Shown piece after piece: positions 43,489-51,346 of a DNA stretch of 64,000 nucleotides. Under the pieces are notes generated by a model, which was given only the letters and a program-made list of their open reading frames with translations, did not search any database and had not been told where the DNA came from. Made by a program: the position numbers and the translations under genes. The stretch comes from Gammaproteobacteria bacterium (GTDB taxonomy: Bacteria > Pseudomonadota > Gammaproteobacteria > Pseudomonadales > Azotimanducaceae): positions 18,347 through 82,346 of the forward strand of contig JAPPGK010000024.1 in the NCBI GenBank assembly GCA_028821405.1. The letters run 5' to 3'. The first letter of the stretch is position 1, and every line of letters starts with the position of its first letter.

Positions 43489-43953
43489 CTACGCGCCCTG
43501 CAAAGTCCTGAGCGCTTGAAGCGTCGCCGCCGGATCGGGCAAGACGCCCTGAAACGCTTCCGCATGACGAACCACGCCGTCGGGATCGATGATCGTCAAG
43601 GTGCGGTTCACGATTCCCGCGGCCTCGTTGAAGATGCCAAGCGACCTGGCCGCCGCACCATGGGGCCAGAAGTCTGACAAGAGCGGATGGCGAATCCCGC
43701 CCAGGGCCGCCGACCACGCGCGGAGCGCCGGGGCGGAGTCGACGCTCAAGCCAACGAGGACGGCACCCGAGTCCGTGAACTGCTTCAACGCACGGTTGAA
43801 GTTCGCAGCCTGGTTGCTTCAGCCGCCGGTGAACGCCAGCGGGAAAGTGTGCAGTACGACCCATTGGCTTCCCCTGAACCCGGCCAGGCTGACCTCCTCG
43901 CCCTCGTGGCTTCTCAGCGTGAAATCCGGGGCGACGTCTCCGATTGCGACCAT
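43489..43953 (-). CDS. Selenocysteine-containing peroxiredoxin (UGA at codon 45)
   Basis: A 154-residue AhpC/TSA peroxiredoxin in which the peroxidatic residue is encoded by TGA (43819-43821). The motif P-x-x-x-T-x-x-C appears as PLAFTGG followed by TGA. The N-terminal MVAIGDVAPDFTLRSHEG, the conserved arginine in IVNRTLTIIDPDG, and uninterrupted reading on both sides show one gene. No cysteine exists elsewhere in the protein. A hairpin sits 17 bases after the TGA (43783-43801) with the layout of a bacterial SECIS. ATG at 43953 is preceded by GGGAGA. It would reduce peroxides using selenol chemistry. A TGC-to-TGA mutation in a pseudogene is the alternative; the hairpin argues against it. Confidence 0.8.
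43783..43801 (-). promoter_or_regulatory. Bacterial SECIS-like hairpin
   Basis: In the mRNA, CUUCAAC (43801-43795), loop CGUGC and GUUGAAG (43789-43783) form a perfect seven-base-pair stem with a five-base loop that has G as its second base. It starts 17 bases after the UGA, so the loop begins 25 bases downstream, inside the range seen for bacterial SECIS elements. It lies within the coding sequence, as usual in bacteria. Confidence 0.75.
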
Positions 43954-44022
43954 CGCGTCTCTCCCGTTGGTGTGACGTCAAATCAGCATACACCACCGCC
44001 CCGAAGGCACCACCGCCTCGAA

Positions 44023-44218
44023 GGACACCCACCGGGGGAAGGGACCACCTCGAAGGGACACCCACCGGGGGAAGCACCGCCTCGAAGACCACCTCGGGGC
44101 CACCTCGAAGGGACACCCACCGGGGCACCGCATCGAGAAAGCCCGACGGGACGCCCACCCGGGCGGAAGCCCGCAGGGACACCCACCGGGAAGGGCCCGA
44201 AGGGACACCCACCAAGGG
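44023..44218. repeat. Array of six short GC-rich repeats (GGGACACCCACCGGGG)
   Basis: Six copies of GGGACACCCACCGGGG or close variants lie at about 44023, 44055, 44110, 44148 (GGGACGCCCACCCGGG), 44176 and 44202, spaced 26-55 bases apart and linked by CTCGAAG/CACC tracts. Each contains a small CCC...GGG hairpin. The last two copies recur at about 45292 and 45318 in the duplicated unit. The array lies between the peroxiredoxin start and the lipoprotein gene. The spacing is too irregular for CRISPR. Confidence 0.7.
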
Positions 44219-44253
44219 CTCGAATCGGCCCAGATTCCGGTATCGTGTCCACG

Positions 44254-44640
44254 ATGTTGAGAGTCCTTGCGAAACCCGCCTTGGCGGTCGTGCTATTGGC
44301 CCTCGTCGGCTGCGCCTCGACGGGGCGACCCCCGCAGTTCATCGGCGGCGCAGACCTCGTCTATCCCACCGACGCCAAGGCAAACGGTGTCGAGGGGCGG
44401 GTGGTCGTGCGCTACGACGTCACGGTGGCGGGTACCGTCGCCAATGCCGTTGTCATCGAATCCGAGCCGCCGGGGATATTCGACGACGCGGCACTCGCCG
44501 CCGTGCGATCCTGGCGTTTCCGCCCGATGGTGGTACACGGCGAGGTGGTCGCCGCACCCATGCGGGTCAGCGAGCTTGTCTTCCGCTTGGGCGAGAGCGC
44601 TTACGACGACTTGCCGGTCCCGGCGAGGGACGACTCGTAA
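44254..44640 (+). CDS. TonB C-terminal-domain lipoprotein, copy 1
   Basis: A 128-residue protein with a lipoprotein signal (VVLLALVGC, lipid on the cysteine) followed by a TonB_C-type domain: YPTDAKANGVEGRVVVRYDV, then DAALAAVRSWRFRPM and MRVSELVFRLG. TonB itself is membrane-anchored at its N-terminus and proline-rich; this short form lacks both and may help energy transfer or act as a periplasmic partner. Copy 2 at 45370 is identical. Confidence 0.8.
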   Translation: MLRVLAKPALAVVLLALVGCASTGRPPQFIGGADLVYPTDAKANGVEGRVVVRYDVTVAGTVANAVVIESEPPGIFDDAALAAVRSWRFRPMVVHGEVVAAPMRVSELVFRLGESAYDDLPVPARDDS

Positions 44641-44727
44641 ACCGGGCGTGGCGCACTTGACGCACCGCCCCTGTTTTCGGTCAAAACGCTACAACGCACA
44701 ACAAGCGCTACGTTGCTGGAGAGCATC

Positions 44728-44814
44728 ATGGAAATACGTACTGAACGGCAGGTGTTCGTTGTTCAGCGCCGTCATCACGACTGCCAAGACGCAACCCGGG
44801 AATGCGACACTTAG
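44728..44814 (+). CDS. Candidate 28-residue small protein, copy 1
   Basis: ATG at 44728 has GGAGA five or six bases upstream, and the frame reads MEIRTERQVFVVQRRHHDCQ to a TAG at 44812. It lies in the gap between the lipoprotein and amidase genes and is repeated exactly in the second unit at 45844-45930. The good ribosome binding site is the only support, so coding status is doubtful. Confidence 0.25.
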   Translation: MEIRTERQVFVVQRRHHDCQDATRECDT

Positions 44815-44827
44815 AGCGGGTCGTGCT

Positions 44828-45281
44828 TTAAAGCGGACCTGCGGGCGAGCCCGCGAAAATGGGTTGGCGGGCCGCGTAGCCCGTAACCGCCTCCACGGCC
44901 TTCGCCGCGCGCAGCAGAAAGGCATCCTCGCGAAGCGGCGCGATGAGCTGGGCACCCACCGGAAGGCCGTTCTTGAAACCCGCGGGTAGCGACAGCGCCG
45001 GGCAGCCTGTCACCGTGATCCAGCTACAGGACTCCATCCACTCGATGTAGGTGGACATCCGTTTCCCCGCCACTTCCCGCACCCAGTCGGTGGCGATGTC
45101 GAACGGCTGTACCTGGGTCGTCGGGCCAATCAGGAGGTCTACGTCCGCGAAGAAACCGGCAACCTGCGCCACCAGGGCGGCACGCGCCGGATAGACCCAG
45201 TCGTAGTCGGCGACGGTCAGTTCGAGCCCGGCGTCCAGGTTCCACCGGATGGTGTCCTTGAGCTCCGCCTTCTCGGAATCG
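44828..45281 (-). pseudogene. Truncated amidase 3' fragment in duplication unit 1
   Basis: This copy holds only the last 150 or so codons of the amidase (from DSEKAELKDTIRWNLDAG to the stop), and its upstream end breaks at the duplication junction at 45280, where the repeat-array sequence follows. It lacks the whole amidase-signature region, so it cannot be active. The full gene is at 45944-47359. Confidence 0.85.
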
Positions 45282-45369
45282 GAAGCCCGCAGGGACACCC
45301 ACCGGGAAGGGCCCGAAGGGACACCCACCAAGGGCTCGAATCGGCCCAGATTCCGGTATCGTGTCCACG

Positions 45370-45756
45370 ATGTTGAGAGTCCTTGCGAAACCCGCCTTGG
45401 CGGTCGTGCTATTGGCCCTCGTCGGCTGCGCCTCGACGGGGCGACCCCCGCAGTTCATCGGCGGCGCAGACCTCGTCTATCCCACCGACGCCAAGGCAAA
45501 CGGTGTCGAGGGGCGGGTGGTCGTGCGCTACGACGTCACGGTGGCGGGTACCGTCGCCAATGCCGTTGTCATCGAATCCGAGCCGCCGGGGATATTCGAC
45601 GACGCGGCACTCGCCGCCGTGCGATCCTGGCGTTTCCGCCCGATGGTGGTACACGGCGAGGTGGTCGCCGCACCCATGCGGGTCAGCGAGCTTGTCTTCC
45701 GCTTGGGCGAGAGCGCTTACGACGACTTGCCGGTCCCGGCGAGGGACGACTCGTAA
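45370..45756 (+). CDS. TonB C-terminal-domain lipoprotein, copy 2
   Basis: Identical to the copy at 44254: lipoprotein signal then a TonB_C-type domain, 128 residues. The ATG at 45370 is favoured; a GTG at 45361 would add three residues. The two copies double the gene dose. Role inferred only from the domain. Confidence 0.8.
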   Translation: MLRVLAKPALAVVLLALVGCASTGRPPQFIGGADLVYPTDAKANGVEGRVVVRYDVTVAGTVANAVVIESEPPGIFDDAALAAVRSWRFRPMVVHGEVVAAPMRVSELVFRLGESAYDDLPVPARDDS

Positions 45757-45843
45757 ACCGGGCGTGGCGCACTTGACGCACCGCCCCTGTTTTCGGTCAA
45801 AACGCTACAACGCACAACAAGCGCTACGTTGCTGGAGAGCATC

Positions 45844-45930
45844 ATGGAAATACGTACTGAACGGCAGGTGTTCGTTGTTCAGCGCCGTCATCACGACTGC
45901 CAAGACGCAACCCGGGAATGCGACACTTAG
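45844..45930 (+). CDS. Candidate 28-residue small protein, copy 2
   Basis: Exact repeat of the short frame at 44728, with the same GGAGA ribosome binding site. Its duplication says nothing about function because it lies inside the copied unit. Confidence 0.25.
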   Translation: MEIRTERQVFVVQRRHHDCQDATRECDT

Positions 45931-45943
45931 AGCGGGTCGTGCT

Positions 45944-47359
45944 TTAAAGCGGACCTGCGGGCGAGCCCGCGAAAATGGGTTGGCGGGCCGCGTAGCCCGT
46001 AACCGCCTCCACGGCCTTCGCCGCGCGCAGCAGAAAGGCATCCTCGCGAAGCGGCGCGATGAGCTGGGCACCCACCGGAAGGCCGTTCTTGAAACCCGCG
46101 GGTAGCGACAGCGCCGGGCAGCCTGTCACCGTGATCCAGCTACAGGACTCCATCCACTCGATGTAGGTGGACATCCGTTTCCCCGCCACTTCCCGCACCC
46201 AGTCGGTGGCGATGTCGAACGGCTGTACCTGGGTCGTCGGGCCAATCAGGAGGTCTACGTCCGCGAAGAAACCGGCAACCTGCGCCACCAGGGCGGCACG
46301 CGCCGGATAGACCCAGTCGTAGTCGGCGACGGTCAGTTCGAGCCCGGCGTCCAGGTTCCACCGGATGGTGTCCTTGAGCTCCGCCTTCTCGGAATCGCTC
46401 ATGGGACCGAACCGGCGTCGGAAGCCCGTGGCCCGCAGAACGTGGAAGATCCGCCGGGCGTCGGTGAGGTCAGGCGCCACGTCGATCACGGTGGCACCCG
46501 TGGCGGCGAGGGTGTCGCGGAGTTCGGCGATGGCCTCGCGAATCGCGCCTTCCACGGGCAGGGCGCCGAAGTCCTCCGTGACCGCGATGCGAAGCGTCGA
46601 CGGTTCCAGCGGTTCGACCGACCGAAAGCTGCGACCAGGCTCGGGGAGGCAGTTCGGCACCCGCGGGTCGGGCCCGGCCAGCACCGAGAAGAGCAGGGCC
46701 AAGTCGTCCACGGTCCGGGCCATGGGTCCCGCCGTCGACAGGTCCGACCACGGATCCCCCCACACGGATGGCACTCGTCCCGGCGAGGGACGAAGGCCGA
46801 TGACGTTGCAGAACGCCGCGGGATTGCGCAGCGAGCCGCCCGTGTCGCTACCGTCGGCGGTCGGGAGCATGCGGGCCGCGAGCGCCACCGCCGCGCCCCC
46901 GCTGCTGCCGCCGCAGGTCTTGCTTGGGTCGTACGGATTCCTCGTGGCACCGAAGACCCGGTTGAAGGTCTGCGAACCGGCCCCGAATTCCGGCGCGTTG
47001 GTCTTGCCGACGACAACCGCCCCCGCGGCCCGCATGCGTTCGACGATGAGCGCGTCCGTTGCGGGCACATGCTCGGCGTACAACACAGAGCCGTAGGTGG
47101 TGCGAATGCCCTTGGTGGGCAATAGGTCCTTGTGTGCGATCGGCAGGCCGGCGAGCGGGCCCTGGCGGTCGGGGTTTCGGTCGAGGTCGCCGGCAAGCTC
47201 AGTGGCCAGGTCGTAGGTCTTTGTGATGATTGCGTTCAGTGACGGATTCACGGCCTCGATGCGGGCGATGTGCGCGTCCAGAACTTCCCGGCAACTCAAC
47301 TCGCGCCGCGCGACGAGGCCACGCAGTTCGGTGGCGGTAAGCAGGCAGGGGTCGGTCAC
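45944..47359 (-). CDS. Amidase-signature family hydrolase
   Basis: A 471-residue amidase. The catalytic triad is visible: Lys77 (PIAHKD), the cis-serine in CGGSSGGAAVAL (152-153) and the nucleophile Ser176 (GSDTGGSLRNP). It cleaves an amide or ester to acid and amine; the family ranges from GatA to nitrilase-linked amidases, and no partner genes narrow it down. The nitroreductase ends 16 bases upstream, so they are probably cotranscribed. Its 3' third is also present as a fragment in duplication unit 1. Confidence 0.9.
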   Translation of the reverse strand: MTDPCLLTATELRGLVARRELSCREVLDAHIARIEAVNPSLNAIITKTYDLATELAGDLDRNPDRQGPLAGLPIAHKDLLPTKGIRTTYGSVLYAEHVPATDALIVERMRAAGAVVVGKTNAPEFGAGSQTFNRVFGATRNPYDPSKTCGGSSGGAAVALAARMLPTADGSDTGGSLRNPAAFCNVIGLRPSPGRVPSVWGDPWSDLSTAGPMARTVDDLALLFSVLAGPDPRVPNCLPEPGRSFRSVEPLEPSTLRIAVTEDFGALPVEGAIREAIAELRDTLAATGATVIDVAPDLTDARRIFHVLRATGFRRRFGPMSDSEKAELKDTIRWNLDAGLELTVADYDWVYPARAALVAQVAGFFADVDLLIGPTTQVQPFDIATDWVREVAGKRMSTYIEWMESCSWITVTGCPALSLPAGFKNGLPVGAQLIAPLREDAFLLRAAKAVEAVTGYAARQPIFAGSPAGPL

Positions 47360-47375
47360 GACGCCGGATCGTGGA

Positions 47376-48020
47376 TCAGTCGCGCCAACCGTTCCAGTGC
47401 GTGATCGTCTCCACGGGCCCTCGCTTCGCCGGACGGAAATCCGTGCCGAGGGTATAGGCGACCGGGATCAACGCAGTCTGTACGACGTGTTCGGGAATGC
47501 CGAGTATCGCCGCCGCCTCGCGCTCGAAACCGAGGTGCAGCGTCGTCAGGCACGAACCCAAGCCCCGGGCACGCAGGGCCAGTTGGAAGCTCCACACGGC
47601 CGGGTAGATCGACGCGAAATAGCCACCGAGCGCGGTGACGCCCGCCCCGACACCCGGTCGCCCGGACAGGCAGGGAATCACGTGGACCGGTACTTCGTGA
47701 AGGTGCTCCATCAGGTAGAGCGCGGAACTGAACACCCGGGCGGTCTGGGAATCGCCCGACGCGTCGGCGCGTTCGCTCGCACCCGTTAGATACGCTTCAC
47801 CACCGCGCCGGTACAAGGCGGCGAGTTCCCGCCGCTGATCCGCGTCGTCGACCACGACCCAGCGCCAGTTCTGGCTGTTCGAACCCGTGGGCGCCTGCAC
47901 GGCGATTTCGAGGCATTCGCTGATCACGCGCCGTGGCACGGGCCGAGTGAGGTCGAGCCGCCTGCGCACGGCTCGGGTCGTGGAGAGAAGGTGGTCGCAG
48001 GTATCGACGTCGAGCGCCAT
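47376..48020 (-). CDS. Nitroreductase-family flavoprotein
   Basis: A 214-residue flavin enzyme. TTRAVRRRLDLTRPV has the first FMN-binding arginines, AVQAPTGSNSQNWRWVVVDD the second, and GLGSCLTTLHLG and LIPVAYTLGTDFRPAKR the C-terminal part. It reduces nitro or quinone compounds with NAD(P)H, or dehalogenates. The gene probably shares a transcript with the amidase 16 bases downstream, which hints at xenobiotic or amide breakdown. Confidence 0.88.
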   Translation of the reverse strand: MALDVDTCDHLLSTTRAVRRRLDLTRPVPRRVISECLEIAVQAPTGSNSQNWRWVVVDDADQRRELAALYRRGGEAYLTGASERADASGDSQTARVFSSALYLMEHLHEVPVHVIPCLSGRPGVGAGVTALGGYFASIYPAVWSFQLALRARGLGSCLTTLHLGFEREAAAILGIPEHVVQTALIPVAYTLGTDFRPAKRGPVETITHWNGWRD

Positions 48021-48119
48021 GGGTCACTCCCGGGAACAAACGGCAAGCATAGTATGAATGCCGCGGTCGGCGACGCGCCGGAATCTGGCCAATCCAGGAC
48101 GCCCGTTGGAAGCCCCGAG

Positions 48120-48227
48120 CTATCCCTTCTTCGTGTCGTTGGCCTTCTTCCGCTTCCGGCGCCGCTTGTTACCGTAGGTTCCCCTTACGATCTTGCCCCG
48201 CCGCGTGCGGATGTCGCCCTTACCCAT
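48120..48227 (-). CDS. 30S ribosomal protein THX (bTHX)
   Basis: A 35-residue very basic protein: MGKGDIRTRRGKIVRGTYGN followed by a lysine- and arginine-rich tail (KRRRKRKKANDTKKG). The GKGDxxTRRGKI..GTYG pattern is that of the small-subunit protein THX, which sits in the 30S head. The ATG at 48227 fits the family; 48233 would add two residues. Longer upstream reading is unrelated sequence. Confidence 0.85.
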   Translation of the reverse strand: MGKGDIRTRRGKIVRGTYGNKRRRKRKKANDTKKG

Positions 48228-48337
48228 TCCCATTCCACCCAAGGAGAGGATTCCATCATACCGCTTGGATCCTTCGGCGGGGCAGCCCCTGCAATCGAGG
48301 GCCTCGACGCGGGTGGCGGGCGCACCAAGGCGCGCGG

Positions 48338-49270
48338 CTACCAGCCCCAGCACTGCAACTCGTCCGCGAAGTAATACGGTCCCGAGTAATGTTCCTCGAT
48401 GTTGGCCATGTGGATGGTCTCCATGCCCAGCGTGCGTGTGGTCCGATGGCCGAGAACCAGACTGCGCGCGTTGGCGGCAGTGGCGATCCGGCCGAGATCC
48501 GACGGTCTGGCATAGAGGTCCCGTATCCTGCCCCGCGCCGACTCGGAGATGGCGTGGTGGACGACAAGTGCATGGGCGTTCTGCGCGAGACTGGCGACCG
48601 TGCCTTTCTGATTGCTGAATCCCCCCGCGAACACCAACGAAATGCCGTCGATCTCAACCCGCCAGGCAAGGGCCGGCAACCCGCCATGGTGAACCGGAAT
48701 CGCCGAGAGTTTGACGTTCTCCGTGCCGAAATCAGCCCACCGGCGCGTTCCGATCGCCATCACGTCGCGAACGTTTATGCGGTATTCCGCCGGTGAATCC
48801 ACGGTCAGGAATCGCGACAGGTAGCCGTAGGCGCCGTCCGGGCCAATGAGCCGGCTGATGAAGTCCGTGGTGGATTCGCCCTCCGGGATCGCCGGGCCGA
48901 AAACCGGCAATACACGCTCGCGACCGGACTTGAGGGAGCCCTCGATGAGGCTCGGGAAGTCCACCGTGTTGTAGGCCTGCAGGCGTGTGAACACGACGGC
49001 GTCGAGGTCGGCGAAGTCCGCACCGGCCTCGTCGAAACGAAGCGCCGAGCCCGATCCGGTGTCGATCAGGACACGGGCATGCTCGTCCTGCCACACCAGA
49101 TAGCTCGCCGAGCTTCGTTGGTCGGTGAGGTCCGCGCCGCCGGAACCGAGGATCTGTAGCCAGACCCCTTTGTCGCCGCAATAGGCGCCTTCTTGCGCCA
49201 GCGACAGCGTTGCCGCCAACACGCACATGGGAATGAGTATTCGTTTGGTCACTTGGTTTCTCCTGGTCAT
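48338..49270 (-). CDS. Metallo-beta-lactamase-fold protein with degenerate metal site
   Basis: A 310-residue exported protein (signal LIPMCVLAATLSLAQ) resembling RNase Z/arylsulfatase-type MBL hydrolases: ILGSGGADLTDQRSSASYLV, VLIDTGSGSALRF. The HxHxDH stretch is replaced: expected TH-H-DH appears as FTRLQAYNTVDFPS, and the SGD-type ligand as FAGGFSNQ. A histidine pair remains (PVHHGG, LVLGHRTTRT). It may be a non-catalytic relative or use another site. The ATG overlaps the NadE stop (ATGA, 49267-49270); a GTG at 49252 is possible. Confidence 0.75.
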   Translation of the reverse strand: MTRRNQVTKRILIPMCVLAATLSLAQEGAYCGDKGVWLQILGSGGADLTDQRSSASYLVWQDEHARVLIDTGSGSALRFDEAGADFADLDAVVFTRLQAYNTVDFPSLIEGSLKSGRERVLPVFGPAIPEGESTTDFISRLIGPDGAYGYLSRFLTVDSPAEYRINVRDVMAIGTRRWADFGTENVKLSAIPVHHGGLPALAWRVEIDGISLVFAGGFSNQKGTVASLAQNAHALVVHHAISESARGRIRDLYARPSDLGRIATAANARSLVLGHRTTRTLGMETIHMANIEEHYSGPYYFADELQCWGW

Positions 49271-51201
49271 TTGATCTGGATCTCGTCGATTGCGGCCAGA
49301 AGTGCCCCCGCGCTGGCCTCGTCCGGCATCCGCCAGTCGCCCCGCGGGGACAGGCTGACGGTACCGACCTTCGGGCCAGGCGGCAGGGTAGTACGTTTGA
49401 ATTGTTGGGCGAAGAATCGCTGAAAGAAGACCTTGAGCCAATGCTTGATGTTCGCGGGCGAGTGGATTCCGTCGAACGCGCGGCGCGCCAGGACGAAGAT
49501 CTTCGTCGCCCCGGCGCCGTTGCGCAGGAAGTGGTACAGGAAGAAATCGTGGAGTTCGTAGGGGCCGATGATGGCCTCGGTTCGCTGGCCGATCTTACCG
49601 TCCTCCGATGGAATCAGTTCCGGCGTGATCGGCGTTTCCAGGACGCGTTCCAGCACGGCTCGCAGCTCGTCGTTTGCGCGGTGCCGAGCGTACCAGCGAA
49701 CCAGGTAGGCGATCAGCGTCTTGGGTACCCCGGCGTTGACGTTGTAGCTCGCCATCTGGTCGGCATTGAAGGTGCACCAGCCCAGGGCGAGTTCCGAGAG
49801 GTCGCCGGTACCGACGACGATGCCGCCCATGAGGTTGGCGGTGTCGAAGAGGATCTGGGTGCGCTCCCGGGCCTGGACGTTCTCGAACGTGACGTCGGCA
49901 TCGCCCGGATGCGCGATATCCACGAGGTGCTGATCCACCGCCGCCTCGATGGGAATCTCGCGCAATTCCACCCCGGTCGTCCGGGCAAGCTCTCTGGCGG
50001 ACGCCAGGGTGTGTGCCGTGGTCCCGGGGCCCGGCATCGTCAGGGCACACAGGGCGCTTGGTGGCAGGTTCAGCTTTCCGAGAACATCCAGACAGACGAG
50101 ATAGGCGAGGCTCGAGTCGAGCCCGCCGGACAGCCCGATGACCAATCGTTCGGCCTTGGCCGCACGCACGCGCCGGGCCAGACCCGTCGCCTGGATGGCG
50201 AGGATCTCCCGCGCGCGGGCGGTGAGTTCCGACTCGTCCGCCGGCACGAACGGCTGCCGGGGATAGGTTCGCGCGAGTGTGCCGAGAGACGGTGGACTCC
50301 CGGCGTCCACGACCGTGGGCGGCGACGGCCGGCGACTTTGCGCAAAGGTGGTGTTCTGCACACGGGCATGTCGGAGCCGCCCGGTGTCGATCTCCGCGGT
50401 CAGGCTCGAACCACCGAGTTCGAAACGCGTCGACTCCGCGAGGAGCCAACCGTTCTCCGCAACGATGAGATGGCCGCCGAACACGACGTCCTTGGTGGAC
50501 TCGCTGGGTCCGGCGCCCGCGTAGACGTAGCCGGAAATCGTGCGCGCGCTTTGGGTACGCACGAGATCCCGGCGGTAGTCCGCCTTCGCAACCAACTCCG
50601 TGCTGGCCGACAGGTTGAGCACGATCTCCGCACCCGCCAGCGCGAGGTCGGCGCTCGGCGGGGTCGGTGCCCAAAGATCCTCGCAGATCTCGATGCCGAA
50701 GGCCGTGTGCCCCAGCTTGAAGACGAGATCCGTGCGCAGGGGGAACCGGCCCAGCGCGTCGTCGATGTCGACGGCGATGCCCGCGCCGGATGCGAACCAG
50801 CGCTTCTCGTAGAACTCCTCGTAGTTCGGCTGCGCGATTTTGGGTACCGCTCCGAGAACCCGCCCCCCGCGACACACGAAGGCGCAGTTCAGGATGCGGC
50901 CGTCGGCCAGCCACCAAGGTGCGCCGACGACCAGGACGCGATCATCCGCCGCCGCCGCAACCTCAATCAGCGCCGAATGCGCGGCATGACGCAGGTCGGC
51001 GGTCGCGAACAGATCCTCGCAGGTGTAGCCGGTGATTCCGAGTTCCGGCTGCAGAACAATCGCAGCATCCCGGGGCGCGTCGGCGTAGGCGTCGAGAATC
51101 GCCTGCGCGTTCGCGGCCGGATCCGCGATGACCACCGGCGGCGCGGCAAGGGCCACCTTGATGAAGCCGAGATCGGAGAAGTCCGTCATGTCGGCCAACA
51201 T
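49267..51201 (-). CDS. nadE: Glutamine-dependent NAD+ synthetase
   Basis: A 644-residue two-domain enzyme. The N-terminal glutaminase domain of the nitrilase type has the triad Glu53 (QPELGITGYT), Lys121 (PKIAQ) and Cys173 (GIEICEDLW). The C-terminal synthetase has the P-loop SGGLDSS (358-364) and GDLSELALGW with FNADQMASYNVNAG. It forms NAD from deamido-NAD with glutamine as nitrogen source. Starts at 51201 or 51189 are possible. The exported MBL-fold gene is coupled behind it. Confidence 0.95.
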   Translation of the reverse strand: MLADMTDFSDLGFIKVALAAPPVVIADPAANAQAILDAYADAPRDAAIVLQPELGITGYTCEDLFATADLRHAAHSALIEVAAAADDRVLVVGAPWWLADGRILNCAFVCRGGRVLGAVPKIAQPNYEEFYEKRWFASGAGIAVDIDDALGRFPLRTDLVFKLGHTAFGIEICEDLWAPTPPSADLALAGAEIVLNLSASTELVAKADYRRDLVRTQSARTISGYVYAGAGPSESTKDVVFGGHLIVAENGWLLAESTRFELGGSSLTAEIDTGRLRHARVQNTTFAQSRRPSPPTVVDAGSPPSLGTLARTYPRQPFVPADESELTARAREILAIQATGLARRVRAAKAERLVIGLSGGLDSSLAYLVCLDVLGKLNLPPSALCALTMPGPGTTAHTLASARELARTTGVELREIPIEAAVDQHLVDIAHPGDADVTFENVQARERTQILFDTANLMGGIVVGTGDLSELALGWCTFNADQMASYNVNAGVPKTLIAYLVRWYARHRANDELRAVLERVLETPITPELIPSEDGKIGQRTEAIIGPYELHDFFLYHFLRNGAGATKIFVLARRAFDGIHSPANIKHWLKVFFQRFFAQQFKRTTLPPGPKVGTVSLSPRGDWRMPDEASAGALLAAIDEIQIK

Positions 51202-51346
51202 AGGAGCTTTGGGAACGGCAAATCAAGCCCGGAAACCGCATCGCCGACGCGGATGCGAGCACTGGCGAGTTGCTCGGCAAGGCGGCAGCGGCCGCTGTCG
51301 ACTTCGGCCCTCCCCGCTTGGGCCAGCCGTGCCGTGCCAAGGACCG

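Larger units (their letters stand above)
44164..45279. repeat. Tandem duplication, unit 1 (1116 bp)
   Basis: The sequence from 44164 recurs from 45280 with an offset of exactly 1116 bases; the compared stretches are identical. The unit carries the end of the short-repeat array, a TonB-C lipoprotein gene, a possible 28-residue frame and the 3' end of an amidase gene on the other strand. The junction shares only CG, so the event looks like illegitimate recombination near the GC-rich array. Confidence 0.85.
45280..46397. repeat. Tandem duplication, unit 2
   Basis: Second copy of the 1116-bp unit, including the two-base overlap at the joint. Here the amidase frame continues past 46397 into its complete 5' part, so this unit keeps the original arrangement on that side. 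Unit 1 keeps the original arrangement on the repeat-array side. Confidence 0.85.

Noticed and set aside
43819..43821. TGA as a plain nonsense mutation in a peroxiredoxin pseudogene
   Set aside because: Its place at the catalytic cysteine, the intact flanking frame and the SECIS-like hairpin make selenocysteine more likely; not fully excluded without the sel genes.
43466..44215. Extension of the 105-residue hypothetical protein back to 44215
   Set aside because: The added part is a translation of the short-repeat array and the wrong frame of the peroxiredoxin gene; the GTG at 43465 gives a compact protein.
44023..44218. CRISPR array
   Set aside because: Repeats are only 16 bases, irregularly spaced and degenerate, spacers are not unique, and no cas gene is present.
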